DNA from: Halomonas socia
Lineage (GTDB): Bacteria; Pseudomonadota; Gammaproteobacteria; Pseudomonadales; Halomonadaceae
Assembly (NCBI RefSeq): GCF_010977575.1
Contig: NZ_CP048812.1
Coordinates: forward strand, 4,278,001 to 4,342,000
Length of the DNA: 64,000 bases
Direction: 5' to 3'
The notes under the pieces are model-generated. The model saw only the letters and a program-made list of their open reading frames with translations, ran no database searches and was not told the DNA's origin. Both the position numbers and the translations under genes were made by a program. Positions 50,730 to 59,375 of this stretch are shown piece after piece (position 1 is the first letter of the stretch; every line of letters starts with the position of its first letter).

Positions 50730-51935
50730 TTACACCTGTTCCAGTAGCAGGCGTGCGGCGCGCTCCTTGCAGCGTGTCCAAGTGCTGCGTTGCTGGAAAC
50801 CCTCGGCCGAGAGTCGTTCGCTGCGCTGGCAGTCCTCATCGAATTGGCGGTTCAGGGTAGCGGCCACGCCTTCGCTGAGCATCAGCGCGCTGCACTCCTC
50901 GTCCTTTCCCATCGAGCGGTGATTGACGTTCACCGAGCCGATGCAGGCCAACAAGTCGTCAACGATGGCTAGCTTGGCATGCAGCATGGTCGGCGCAAAC
51001 ACCCACACCTTGGCACCGGCTGCCAGCAGCCGTTCGACGCTGGGCTGCCCGGCAAGCTGCGAGATGCGGCTATCGTTATACTTGCCGGGCACCAGGATTT
51101 CGACCTCGACGCCGCGTGCCAGAGCGCCAAGCATGGTCTGCACCAGGGTCTCGTCGGGGGCGAAATAGGCTGTCACGATCCGCAGGCGCACATGACTCAC
51201 CGACACCAGTGAGCGCATCATCGCCGCGGACTCGGTCCAGCCGATGGTCGAAGAGGCGCGCACGAACTGAATCGGCACGCCGTCCTGATGGGGCAACACA
51301 CGCTCCCGGATCGCTTCCCAGCGCCATTCGCCACACTCGTTCCAGTTGTCGAGAAAGGCCGCATAGAGGCCGATCACTGCCGGCCCCTCCACCCGCACAT
51401 GGGTCTCGCGCCACTCTCCAGGGTGGCGCGCGTCACCCTCCCACTCCTCGGCAATGCCCACGCCGCCGGTAAATCCGATGCAGTCGTCGCACACCAGGAT
51501 CTTGCGATGGGTACGCTTGTCGAAGCGCCACGGCCGCCATAGCTTGAGCGGACGGAACCAGCGAATCTCCACGCCGGCCTGAGACATGTGATCGATCAGC
51601 TCGCGCGACATCTTCTTGGCGCCGATGGAATCGAGCACCACGCGCACTCTCAGGCCCTCCTCGGCACGGCGCGACAAGACATAGCCGAAGCGACGCGCGA
51701 TGTCACCGGTCCAGTAGACGAAGGTCACCAGCTCGATGGAGTGCTGCGCCTGCTCAATGGCCTCGAGCATGGCGGGAAAGATTTCCACGCCATTTCGTAA
51801 TACCTCGACTCGGTTGCCATCGACGAAGTGTGATCCCAGGGTGTACTCCATCTCGGTGCGGTAGTAGTCGGGCGAGCGGCGTTGCGTGCCACTTGCGCCT
51901 TCAGCCGGCGAGGCTTCGGTTTCAGTGAAGGACAT
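50730..51935 (-). CDS. Phospholipase D-like protein, cardiolipin synthase type (ClsB-like)
   Basis: This 401-residue protein has two HKD motifs, HRKILVCDD (about residue 142) and HAKLAIVDD (about residue 320), which form the phosphatidyl-transfer site. It lacks the N-terminal membrane helices of ClsA and so resembles ClsB/YbhO. It would make cardiolipin from phosphatidylglycerol, important for membranes under osmotic stress. It is convergent with gdhA, 24 bp apart. Confidence 0.88.
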   Translation of the reverse strand: MSFTETEASPAEGASGTQRRSPDYYRTEMEYTLGSHFVDGNRVEVLRNGVEIFPAMLEAIEQAQHSIELVTFVYWTGDIARRFGYVLSRRAEEGLRVRVVLDSIGAKKMSRELIDHMSQAGVEIRWFRPLKLWRPWRFDKRTHRKILVCDDCIGFTGGVGIAEEWEGDARHPGEWRETHVRVEGPAVIGLYAAFLDNWNECGEWRWEAIRERVLPHQDGVPIQFVRASSTIGWTESAAMMRSLVSVSHVRLRIVTAYFAPDETLVQTMLGALARGVEVEILVPGKYNDSRISQLAGQPSVERLLAAGAKVWVFAPTMLHAKLAIVDDLLACIGSVNVNHRSMGKDEECSALMLSEGVAATLNRQFDEDCQRSERLSAEGFQQRSTWTRCKERAARLLLEQV

Positions 51936-52000
51936 CGCGGATCTCCCAAGGGGGCACTCTTAGCATAGCGCTATCGTCGGCGGCATAGTGCCAACGCAAG

Positions 52001-52034
52001 CCGTCCCGCCGGGAAATTCTTCCGAGCGGGACGG
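52001..52034 (-). terminator. Hairpin after the PepSY gene
   Basis: CCGTCCCGC (52001-52009) pairs with GCGGGACGG (52026-52034) across a 16-base loop, 20 bp after the stop at 52055. No U-tract follows, so strength as terminator is uncertain. Confidence 0.45.
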
Positions 52035-52054
52035 GCATTCAGACAAACGAACGA

Positions 52055-52525
52055 TCAGTCGCGGTCGACGCTGCTGGCGCTGCCGCTGCCCTGGCGCACG
52101 TAGACCTCGAGCTCGCGGCCGCGCTCGTCGTCGCCCTCGATCTCGATCATGCCCTGCTTGTCGATCTGGATCTCCTCGAACTCGACCATGCCTTCGCTGG
52201 CAGCGATCTCGAAGACACTGCGCACGTCCTCCTCGCTCATGCCCCAGGCGCCGCTGACACGCCGTTCACGCTCTTCCTGCAGCGTCTCGCCATCGTTCAG
52301 CGAGATACGCACGTCGACGTACCACTCGTCGTCGATCCAGCCTTCGATCTCGACGCTGTCGCGGCTCTTGGCCTCGATCTCCTCGAAGTGGGTAATGCCG
52401 TAGTCGTTGGCCGCGGCGAGCATATCGTCCAGACGATCCATCGCCAACCGGTCGGCGTGGGCCACACCGGCGGCCATCAGCAGTGCGGCTGCCGGGATGC
52501 CGACTAGCGCTTTACATGGGTTCAT
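52055..52525 (-). CDS. Periplasmic PepSY-domain protein
   Basis: This 156-residue exported protein has a signal peptide (GIPAAALLMAAGVAHA) and two PepSY-like segments: MLAAANDYGITHFEEIEAKSRDSVEIEGW and FEIAASEGMVEFEEIQIDKQGMIEIEGDDERGRELEV in strongly acidic surroundings. It is divergent from a second PepSY gene that leads into a two-component system, and likely belongs to that regulon. The ribosome site is AAGGAGGAAT. Role unknown; PepSY domains can inhibit proteases or bind metals. Confidence 0.85.
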   Translation of the reverse strand: MNPCKALVGIPAAALLMAAGVAHADRLAMDRLDDMLAAANDYGITHFEEIEAKSRDSVEIEGWIDDEWYVDVRISLNDGETLQEERERRVSGAWGMSEEDVRSVFEIAASEGMVEFEEIQIDKQGMIEIEGDDERGRELEVYVRQGSGSASSVDRD

Positions 52526-52610
52526 GAAGATTCCTCCTTGGTATTGGACACTCATTGCTGACTGCACGGCTAGTTTTAGCACGCCGAGGCTTGCCGTAAG
52601 CTGACAGACT

Positions 52611-52632
52611 CGTTCATCTTGCGTTCATCTTG
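52611..52632 (+). promoter_or_regulatory. Tandem 11-bp repeat, candidate response-regulator site
   Basis: CGTTCATCTTG occurs twice in direct succession. The 11-bp period, seen as TTCAT-N6-TTCAT, is what OmpR-family dimers bind. It sits in the 126 bp between the two divergent PepSY genes and upstream of the OmpR-type regulator gene. Confidence 0.55.
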
Positions 52633-52651
52633 AGCCTGGCACCCTAGCGGC

Positions 52652-52999
52652 ATGATCATTCGCCGCCACATGCCTAGCGGCCAGCGCCTCGCCCGCGTCG
52701 TGCTCCTTGCACTGGCGCTGGGAGTGGGGCTGCCGGGCACCGCCGACACCCATCAGCCGCTGCATGGCGAGGTACGCCGCGGCGAGCTGGTGCCGCTGGA
52801 GCGCATCCTCGACTGGCTGGAGACGCACTACCTGGGCGATGTGCTGGAGGTCGAGCTGGAACGCGACGACGGGGCGGTACTCTATGAGATAAAGATGATC
52901 GGCCCCCAGGGGCAGATCGTGGAGTTCGAGTTCGATGCCCACAGCGGCCAGCTGATGGCCATGGAAGGCGTCAACATCAACGCCATGCGGCGACCATGA
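52652..52999 (+). CDS. PepSY-domain protein, first gene of the two-component operon
   Basis: This 115-residue protein has a signal peptide (VVLLALALGVGLPGTADT) and one PepSY domain (GEVRRGELVPLERILDWLETHYLGDVLEVELERDDGAVLYEIKMI over about residues 39-82, then VEFEFDAHSGQLMAMEG). ATG 52670 is a second possible start. It lies 10 bp before the response regulator gene. Such small PepSY proteins are often linked to PmrAB/QseBC-like systems and may sense or buffer ions. Confidence 0.85.
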   Translation: MIIRRHMPSGQRLARVVLLALALGVGLPGTADTHQPLHGEVRRGELVPLERILDWLETHYLGDVLEVELERDDGAVLYEIKMIGPQGQIVEFEFDAHSGQLMAMEGVNINAMRRP

Positions 53000-53009
53000 C
53001 GGGTGGACG

Positions 53010-53678
53010 ATGAAGCTACTTCTGGTAGAGGACGACCAGGCGCTGGCCACCGCGCTCGGCCAGGCACTGCGCGACGCCGAGTGGGTGGTGGAGCATGCCG
53101 CCAGCGGCCAGGGGGCAGACTTCCTGCTCAACACCGAGTCCTATGATGCGGTGATTCTCGACCTGGGACTGCCCGATGGAGACGGCACCCGCTGGCTGAG
53201 CGAGTGGCGCGAGGCCGCCATCGACCTGCCGGTACTGATCCTCACCGCCCGCGAGCGCTGGGCCGACAAGGCGGCCGGCTTCTCGGCCGGCGCCGACGAC
53301 TACGTCACCAAACCGTTCGAGACCGCCGAGGTGCTGTTTCGCCTGCGCGCGCTGGTCCGTCGCAGCCACGGCCATGCCCACCCGGTGCTGCGGGTCGGCG
53401 AGCTGGCCTACGACACCCACACCCACCATGTCACCCTGGCCGGGCGCCCCATCGCTCTCACCGCCCAGGAGTGCCGCCTGCTCGGTTATCTGATGCACGC
53501 CGCACCGCGTGTGGTCAGCCGCAGCGAGCTCGCCGAGCACGTCTACGACCGCGACCATGAGCCGGACTCCAACGTCATCGATGTCCAGGTTAGTCGGCTG
53601 CGTCGCAAGCTCGGCGTCACCCGCATCGCCACCCTGCGCGGCCAGGGCTATCGGCTGGTCGAGGGAGAGGCGCCTTGA
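53010..53678 (+). CDS. OmpR-family response regulator
   Basis: This 222-residue regulator has a receiver domain with acidic EDD at residues 7-9, the phosphorylated Asp51 (ILDLGLPDGDG), Thr in ILTARE and Lys in TKPF. A winged-helix DNA-binding domain follows from about residue 125 (LTAQECRLLGYLMHAAP, DSNVIDVQVSRLRRKLG, RGQGYRL). It resembles PmrA/QseB. The tandem 11-bp repeat upstream is its probable site. Its stop overlaps the kinase start. Confidence 0.94.
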   Translation: MKLLLVEDDQALATALGQALRDAEWVVEHAASGQGADFLLNTESYDAVILDLGLPDGDGTRWLSEWREAAIDLPVLILTARERWADKAAGFSAGADDYVTKPFETAEVLFRLRALVRRSHGHAHPVLRVGELAYDTHTHHVTLAGRPIALTAQECRLLGYLMHAAPRVVSRSELAEHVYDRDHEPDSNVIDVQVSRLRRKLGVTRIATLRGQGYRLVEGEAP

Positions 53679-55033
53679 GCCGTTTGTCGCGGGCATCGAT
53701 CGCCACCCGCCTGCTGCTGGCGTCACTGCTGTTGATCCTGCTCGCCCTGCCGCTGTCGGGGGTGGCACTCGCCTACCATTTTCGCCTTAGCGTCACCGAG
53801 GCCTTCGACGAGCGTCTCGATGCGCTGCTCAAGGTGGTGCTGGCCAGCGTCGCGTACGATCCGCTCGAGCAGGTCCTGCAGTTCGATAGCACCCTTGGCG
53901 ACCCACGCTTCGAGCAGGTCTTTTCCGGCTGGTACTGGCAGGTCAGCGACGGTGACAGCCAGGTGGTCACCTCGCGTTCGCTGTGGGACCAGCGGCTGCC
54001 GGTGACCGACCAGCGCCAGATCAGCGTGCGCGACGAGCGCGGGCCGCGCGACAGCCGCCTGCGGGTCATCGAGCGCGATATTCGCCTGGCGGGGATCGAC
54101 GCTCCGCTGCATGTCAGCGTGGCACTCGAGCGTGACGAGCTGGATGCCGAGATTCGCCGTTTCGAACAGCTGCTGGCGGCGGCCCTGCTGGGACTCGGGG
54201 TGCTGCTACTGCTGGCGCTGGCGGCCCAGATCCGCTGGGGGCTGGCCCCGCTGCGGCGCATGCGCGGCAACCTGCAGCGCGTCGAAGCCGGTGACATCGA
54301 GCGACTGGATACCGCACTCCCCGCCGAGCTTGCCCAACTGGCCGGCGCCATGAACGCCGTTCTCGACCGCGACAGGCGGCTGATCGAGCGCAGCCGGCAC
54401 ACTGCCGGCAACCTGGCCCATGCGCTGAAGACACCGCTGAGCGTGTTGCGCCTCAAGGTGGCCAGTCTGCCCAAGGAGACACGCGAGCCGCTGCTGATAG
54501 AGCTTGCGCGCATCGACGCCGCCGTGCGCCATCATCTGGCGCGAGCCTCCGCCGCTGGCGACAGCGGCTGGCTGGGTAGCGTCAAGGTCGCCGAGACCCT
54601 GGCGCCGCTACTCGACGGGCTCACGCGCCTCGCCCAGCGCCGGGGGCTGGTGCTGGAGAGCGATATTCCAGCCTCGCTGGCCCTCTCGATGGAAGCGCAG
54701 GACCTCCAGGAGCTGGTCGGCAACCTGCTCGACAACGCCCTGCGCTGGGCCGAACGGCGCGTTACCCTGCGCATCGCCTGCGACGCCGACCAGCATCGGC
54801 TGCAAGTGAGCGACGACGGCCCCGGGATGAGTACCGAACAGCGCAGCGAAGCGCTGATGCGCGGCAGCCGGCTCGACGAACGGCGCTCCGGCTCCGGACT
54901 GGGCCTGTCCATCGTCGCCGACCTGGTAGCACTCTACGGTGGCCAGCTGGCCCTGAAGCAGGCCAGCCCCCATGGGCTCAGGGTCGAGGTAACGCTGCCG
55001 GCCACACCGCATGCCATTCGAGACCCTCGATGA
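53675..55033 (+). CDS. Two-component sensor histidine kinase
   Basis: This 452-residue kinase has two membrane helices (about residues 10-30 and 165-190) with a periplasmic sensor part between them, a HAMP linker, the phosphorylated His249 (NLAHALKTPLSVL), and an ATPase domain with N box ELVGNLLDNALRWAE, SDDGPGMS and GSGLGLSIV. It resembles PhoQ/QseC-type kinases. The TTG start overlaps the regulator stop (TTGA). The signal may be a metal or low ionic condition by analogy, not from direct evidence. Confidence 0.93.
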   Translation: MSRLSRASIATRLLLASLLLILLALPLSGVALAYHFRLSVTEAFDERLDALLKVVLASVAYDPLEQVLQFDSTLGDPRFEQVFSGWYWQVSDGDSQVVTSRSLWDQRLPVTDQRQISVRDERGPRDSRLRVIERDIRLAGIDAPLHVSVALERDELDAEIRRFEQLLAAALLGLGVLLLLALAAQIRWGLAPLRRMRGNLQRVEAGDIERLDTALPAELAQLAGAMNAVLDRDRRLIERSRHTAGNLAHALKTPLSVLRLKVASLPKETREPLLIELARIDAAVRHHLARASAAGDSGWLGSVKVAETLAPLLDGLTRLAQRRGLVLESDIPASLALSMEAQDLQELVGNLLDNALRWAERRVTLRIACDADQHRLQVSDDGPGMSTEQRSEALMRGSRLDERRSGSGLGLSIVADLVALYGGQLALKQASPHGLRVEVTLPATPHAIRDPR

Positions 55034-55249
55034 ACGCTGCCGCTGCGTTACCCGACGTACTTGCCGGGCCACTACTACGCCGCCTCGCCCCCAGCGATTG
55101 TTGCTGTGACTAGCGGCATCGGCTTGGTGCGCCTCGACGAAACCGGCCGGCCGGTGGATATTCGCCAGCTCGACGTCAGCGGTACCGAGGTGGTATTTCC
55201 GCCCCCCGAGGCCCTGGCCGATCACTCGAAGACGATACGCGGCAGGTAG
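55030..55249 (+). pseudogene. Possible remnant of a gene coupled to the kinase (PhoD-like start)
   Basis: ATG 55030 overlaps the kinase stop as ATGA and opens a 27-residue frame, MNAAAALPDVLAGPLLRRLAPS, ending at 55113. The text LPDVLAGPLLRRLAP resembles the N-terminus of PhoD-type alkaline phosphatases. Further on, the frame opened at 55061 carries coding-like sequence (GLVRLDETGRPVDIRQLDV) until 55249. This could be a gene collapsed by a large internal deletion. The resemblance is by eye only. Confidence 0.35.
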
Positions 55250-55317
55250 AAGCTCACCATCCAGTTGGGCGCGTCCCATCGAGCATTCGAGGTCTTGATC
55301 GGCGGCGCTGAGCTCAT
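55222..55317 (-). CDS. Possible 31-residue peptide coupled to the amidase gene
   Basis: ATG 55317 overlaps the amidase stop as ATGA and opens a 31-codon frame (starts MSSAPPIKTSNARWDAPNWM and ends VSFYLPRIVFE). The overlap fits translational coupling. There is no known family, and the same DNA is part of a possible remnant on the other strand, so it may be chance. Confidence 0.25.
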   Translation of the reverse strand: MSSAPPIKTSNARWDAPNWMVSFYLPRIVFE

Positions 55318-56582
55318 GCAGACACCTCCCGGCTCATCAACGTGCGGGCGATCTGCAGCAGCCGGGCGTCCTGCCAGCGGTTGGCCACCAGCTGGACGCC
55401 CACCGGCATGCCGTCAGTACCGTGGCTCAGCGGCAGATTGAGACACGGCACGCCGAGCAGCGTCCAGGCGCGGCAATAGATCGGGTCGCCGGTGGCCTCG
55501 ATGCCCTCAGGGGCCACGCCCAGCGCGCTGGCAGCAAGAATCACGTCGACCTGCTCGTCGAACACGCCGCTCAGCGCCTGCTGCATGGCATCGGCGGCCC
55601 GCCGTGCCTCGAGATAACGCGCATGACTCAGCGCCCGGCCTTCTTCGATCAACTCGACCAGCTTGGGCCCCATCTGCTTGGCGAAGCGTGCGTACTCGCT
55701 GGCCAGGGTCTGGGCGGCCTCATAGGCCATCACCACCTTCTGGTGCTCGACCAGCGCCTCATAGCGCGCGTCCAGCACCAGCGGCACCAGCACTGCCCCG
55801 GCTTGCTCGAGCCGCGCCAGAGCGTGGACCAAGGCCCGCTCGACGTCGGCGCCTAGCGGGGGCTCGCTTGGCAGGCTATGCACCCCGACCCGTACCCCGG
55901 CAAGGCTCTCCAGCGGCGTGATGTGCGCTGCCCGGGTCAGCGCCGAGTAGGTGGTGCAGATATCCTCGATATGCCGCGCGAACCAGCCCAGGGTATCCAG
56001 CGATGGGGCAAAGGATTTGACCCCGGCGGCGCTCACGGTATCGAAGGTCGGCTTGAAGCCGAACACGCCGCAGAAGCTCGCCGGGCGGATCATGCTACCG
56101 GCGGTCTGGGTGCCGAAGGCCAGTGGCACCATGCCATCGGCCACCGCCGCCGCCGAGCCGCTCGACGAGCCACCGGGAGTGCGGGTGAGGTCGTGGGGGT
56201 TACGGGTCTTGCCCGATGTGAAGTAGGCGAACTCGGTGGAGACCGTCTTGCCCCTGATCAATGCGCCCTGCTCCTTGAGCAGCGTCACCAGGGCGGCGTC
56301 CACCAGTGCCCCGTCGGAGTGCAAATAACCGCGGGTGCCCCAGCGGGTGGGCAGGTCGACGGTCTCGATGATGTCCTTGAGCCCCACCGGGACACCGTAC
56401 AGCGGTCGCTCGGCCAGCCGCTCATCCAGCGCGCCGGGGGCCTCGGCCAGCGCTTCCCAGGCCTGCACCTCGGCCTCGCGCTGATCGATGTGCAGGATGC
56501 AGGCATGCCACCAGTCGAGCGGCTTGGCGCGGTCCTCGGCCAGAGCGGCCTGATAGGCGTCGATGGTCATATCTTGATTCAC
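55314..56582 (-). CDS. Amidase-signature family hydrolase
   Basis: This 422-residue enzyme of the amidase-signature family has the Lys in PVGLKDIIET, the Ser-rich core TPGGSSSGSAAAVADGM and the nucleophile region FGTQTAGSMIRPASFCG (catalytic Ser-cisSer-Lys). It is shorter than GatA and has no allophanate-hydrolase C-domain. The substrate, a small amide, is unknown. It is transcribed toward the kinase and follows a TauE/SafE-like permease by 30 bp, which might bring in a related compound. Confidence 0.9.
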   Translation of the reverse strand: MNQDMTIDAYQAALAEDRAKPLDWWHACILHIDQREAEVQAWEALAEAPGALDERLAERPLYGVPVGLKDIIETVDLPTRWGTRGYLHSDGALVDAALVTLLKEQGALIRGKTVSTEFAYFTSGKTRNPHDLTRTPGGSSSGSAAAVADGMVPLAFGTQTAGSMIRPASFCGVFGFKPTFDTVSAAGVKSFAPSLDTLGWFARHIEDICTTYSALTRAAHITPLESLAGVRVGVHSLPSEPPLGADVERALVHALARLEQAGAVLVPLVLDARYEALVEHQKVVMAYEAAQTLASEYARFAKQMGPKLVELIEEGRALSHARYLEARRAADAMQQALSGVFDEQVDVILAASALGVAPEGIEATGDPIYCRAWTLLGVPCLNLPLSHGTDGMPVGVQLVANRWQDARLLQIARTLMSREVSA

Positions 56583-56612
56583 GTGGCTTATCTCCTAGAT
56601 CGATGGACCCGC

Positions 56613-57401
56613 TCAGATGATCAGCTTTAAGCCGACCAGCAGCATCAGCAGTGCAAACAGCCGCCTGAGCAGCCGCGGCGAGAGGTGGTGGGCAAGCCGC
56701 ACGCCGAGCCTGGCGCAGGGCACGCTGAACAACGCGATGCCGGCAAACGCCGGCCAGTAGAGATAGCCCGTGCTGTACGCCGGAAGACTGGCCTGTCCCT
56801 GGCCGGTGAGCATGAAGGTCGCCGCCCCCACCGCCGCAATCGGCAGACCACAGGCCGCCGAAGTGCCGATGGCCCGCGCCAGCGTAGCGCCGCTGCGCGC
56901 CAGCCAGGGCACACTGAGTACCCCGCCGCCAACGCCGAACAGCGCCGAGAAGGTACCGATCAGCATGCCCGCCGCAAACATCGCCGGCGTACCGGCAGGC
57001 TGCCGGCCCTCGGCCGGCGGCCTGGCCAGCAGCATGCGCAGCGCCAACAGCAGCATGAATACCCCAAAGTAGCGCTCCAGCAGCTCGGCACGCAGTTGGC
57101 CGGCAATCAGCCCGCCTAGCACCGCGCCGAGCATCAGTCCCGGCAGCATCCGCTTGAGCAGCGCTACCACTACGGCGCCCTGCTGCCAATGGGCCAGCGC
57201 CGAGGAGGCGCCAGTCACAGTGATGATCGCAAGTGAAGTGCCAATGGCCAGATGAATCACCACGGCGGGATCGACGCCTTGCTGGTTGAGGGCCACGATC
57301 AGCGCCGGCACGATCACCACACCGCCGCCGATGCCGAACAGCCCGGCGATCACGCCGGCAACGGCACCCACCAGGCAGAAGAAAAGCAGCGCTGACAGCA
57401 T
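56613..57401 (-). CDS. TauE/SafE (TSUP) family membrane transporter
   Basis: This 262-residue permease has about eight helices and the two family repeats, GVIAGLFGIGGGVVIVPALI near residue 15-34 and GTFSALFGVGGGVLSVPWLAR in the second half. Family members move sulfur-containing or other organic anions such as sulfoacetate or sulfite. ATG 57401 starts right at the first helix; the open frame continues upstream but without membrane or signal features. It lies before the amidase gene. Confidence 0.88.
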   Translation of the reverse strand: MLSALLFFCLVGAVAGVIAGLFGIGGGVVIVPALIVALNQQGVDPAVVIHLAIGTSLAIITVTGASSALAHWQQGAVVVALLKRMLPGLMLGAVLGGLIAGQLRAELLERYFGVFMLLLALRMLLARPPAEGRQPAGTPAMFAAGMLIGTFSALFGVGGGVLSVPWLARSGATLARAIGTSAACGLPIAAVGAATFMLTGQGQASLPAYSTGYLYWPAFAGIALFSVPCARLGVRLAHHLSPRLLRRLFALLMLLVGLKLII

Positions 57402-57536
57402 CCAGGCTCGCTCCAGAACAGTGACGGGTGGAACCCATAGAATCCCACTCGAGGATACACTGTATTTTCCACGGGCTGACGCACGCCCTCGGCTGGCGTA
57501 GGCTTTGGCGATCATTGTCCTTTCCCAGGAGCCGCC

Positions 57537-58136
57537 ATGAGCGACCGCCAGGCACGTCATCAGCAGTCGATGCAGAAACTCAAGAGCCATGTGGACGACA
57601 AGGTCGCCCAGGCCACCGAGCAGCGCGGCCAGCTGCTGGTGTTCACCGGCAACGGCAAGGGCAAGACCACTGCCGCCTGGGGCACGGTGACCCGCGCGCT
57701 GGGATATGGCTATCGGGCCGGGGTGGTGCAGTTCATCAAGGGGCTATGGGAGTGCGGGGAGCGCCAGCGGCTGGAGGAGGACAGCAACCTGGAGATGGCG
57801 ATCATGGCCACCGGCTTCACCTGGGAGACCCAGAATCGCGAGCTGGATACCCAGGCCTGTCAGGCGGTATGGCGCGACGCCGAGCGCATGCTGGCCGATC
57901 CGGCGGTCTACCTGGTCGTTCTCGACGAGATCACCTATATGCTCAAGTTCGGCTATCTCGATATCGCCACCGTCAAGGCGGCGATCGAGGCGCGCCCCGG
58001 CGAGCAGACGGTGATCGTTACCGGGCGCAACGCACACCGCGAGCTGGTGGCGATGGCCGACACCGTGACCGAGATGCAGGAGACTCGGCACGCCTTCAAC
58101 AGTGGGCTACAGGCGCGCCGCGGCATCGACTACTGA
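57537..58136 (+). CDS. cobO: Corrinoid adenosyltransferase (CobO/BtuR)
   Basis: This 199-residue enzyme transfers the adenosyl group from ATP to the reduced corrinoid cobalt, making the coenzyme form. The P-loop is FTGNGKGKTTAAWG, followed by QFIKGLWECGERQRLE, MATGFTWETQN and the Walker-B-like VVLDEITYMLKFGY. CAGGAG lies before the ATG. It belongs to the same pathway as the cob operon at 3.4-8.9 kb but sits about 50 kb away, with its own promoter. Its stop directly abuts the convergent yajQ stop. Confidence 0.95.
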   Translation: MSDRQARHQQSMQKLKSHVDDKVAQATEQRGQLLVFTGNGKGKTTAAWGTVTRALGYGYRAGVVQFIKGLWECGERQRLEEDSNLEMAIMATGFTWETQNRELDTQACQAVWRDAERMLADPAVYLVVLDEITYMLKFGYLDIATVKAAIEARPGEQTVIVTGRNAHRELVAMADTVTEMQETRHAFNSGLQARRGIDY

Positions 58137-58622
58137 TCAATCGCGGAAGTTATCATACTGCAACGCCAGATCGGGGCCCTGCTCGCCCTTGAGTAGCGCG
58201 ATCACCTGCTGCAGGTCGTCGCGCTTCTTGCCGGTCACGCGCACTTTGTCGCCCTGGATCTGGGTCTGGACCTTGAGCTTGCTGTCCTTGATCTGCTTGA
58301 TGATCGCCTTGCTGTCGGCCTGCTCCAGGCCCTGCTTGAGCTTGACGTCCTGGCGCGCCTTGACCCCGGAGAGCATCGGATCTTGCTCATCCATGCAGCG
58401 CGCGTCGATGCCGCGGGCGATCAGCTTGTTGCGCAGCACGTCGAGCATCTGCTTGAGCTGAAAGTCGACATCGGCCTGCAGCGAGACGACCTCGCCGTTG
58501 AGCTCGAAGCTGGCGTCGACGCCCTTGAAGTCGAAGCGCGCCTGGATCTCGCGGTTGGCCTGGTCGACGGCGTTGCTGGCTTCGTGCTTGTCGAACTCGG
58601 AGACGATATCGAAAGAGGGCAT
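58137..58622 (-). CDS. yajQ: YajQ-family nucleotide-binding protein
   Basis: This 161-residue protein matches YajQ: MPSFDIVSEFDKHEASNAVDQANREI at the start, RFDFKGVDASFELNG and the C-terminal VRVTGKKRDDLQQVIALLK. Family members bind cyclic di-GMP or nucleotides and RNA. All expected segments are present, length is normal. Confidence 0.95.
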   Translation of the reverse strand: MPSFDIVSEFDKHEASNAVDQANREIQARFDFKGVDASFELNGEVVSLQADVDFQLKQMLDVLRNKLIARGIDARCMDEQDPMLSGVKARQDVKLKQGLEQADSKAIIKQIKDSKLKVQTQIQGDKVRVTGKKRDDLQQVIALLKGEQGPDLALQYDNFRD

Positions 58623-58745
58623 TGGCGTGAGCTCCTTGGAAAACTGGCGACGATTCTATGCCAGGCCCGCGGGCATTGCACCTGATGCCCAGTGCCTATC
58701 GCAGATAGCAACACTGCTCGAGGCTGATCCGTCGACAGGCTGCCC

Positions 58746-59219
58746 CTACCCCGCCTCGCGAACCTCGCTCTCTAGCCGCTTCTGCATCTGCCAGGCGGCA
58801 CAGCCGTCGACATAGTAGTCGTCGAGCCAGCGCACCAGTTGGAAGCCGGCACGGCGGTAGAGCCCCAGGGCAACGCGGTTGTCGGCACGTACCTCCAGGG
58901 TCAGCGCCGCCAGTTCGCGGCGCCGCGCCTCCACCTCCAGCGCTTCCAGCAGGCGCCGCCCCAGACCGCCCCCGCGGGCTTCGGGGCGCACGCAGAACGA
59001 GTAGAGCCGCGCCTGGCGGCTGTTACGCCGCAGCAGCAGAGTGCCGTAGCCGAGCAGCGCGCCATCGTCGGCCGCCACCAGCAGGGTCACCGCATTGGCG
59101 CCCTTGAGCAGATGCGCCAGCTGACGTCGGCTGAAGCGGTCCCCGTCGAAGCAGTCATGCTCCAGCTGGCAGAGGGCGTCGAGATCGGAGGGGTGCGCCG
59201 GGCGCAGTTGCGTGGTCAT
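58746..59219 (-). CDS. GNAT-family N-acetyltransferase (RimI-like)
   Basis: This 157-residue acetyltransferase has LVAADDGALLGYGTLL, the acetyl-CoA loop VRPEARGGGLGRRLLEALE and VRADNRVALGLYRRAGF with the terminal Tyr/Phe region. It resembles RimI and could acetylate a protein N-terminus or a small molecule. The next gene on the plus strand is the RimK-like ATP-grasp protein; in several bacteria a GNAT and a RimK-like protein are neighbours or fused. Confidence 0.88.
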   Translation of the reverse strand: MTTQLRPAHPSDLDALCQLEHDCFDGDRFSRRQLAHLLKGANAVTLLVAADDGALLGYGTLLLRRNSRQARLYSFCVRPEARGGGLGRRLLEALEVEARRRELAALTLEVRADNRVALGLYRRAGFQLVRWLDDYYVDGCAAWQMQKRLESEVREAG

Positions 59220-59375
59220 GGTGGCGTGTCGTGGCGTTTGCGCGGATTGTCGCTGTACTGCTAACGCATGTCAGCGTCTGGCAAGATGAAATTATTTCAC
59301 CATGATGCGCTATTGTTCCTGCGCCACCTTGGTCGCATGCTAGCGCCGAATCTCCCCTGCCTCGGAGCCCATGAC

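Noticed and set aside
54608-55279. Minus-strand frame across the kinase end and the following gap
   Set aside because: Most of it is antisense to the conserved ATPase domain of the kinase; no domain or ribosome site.
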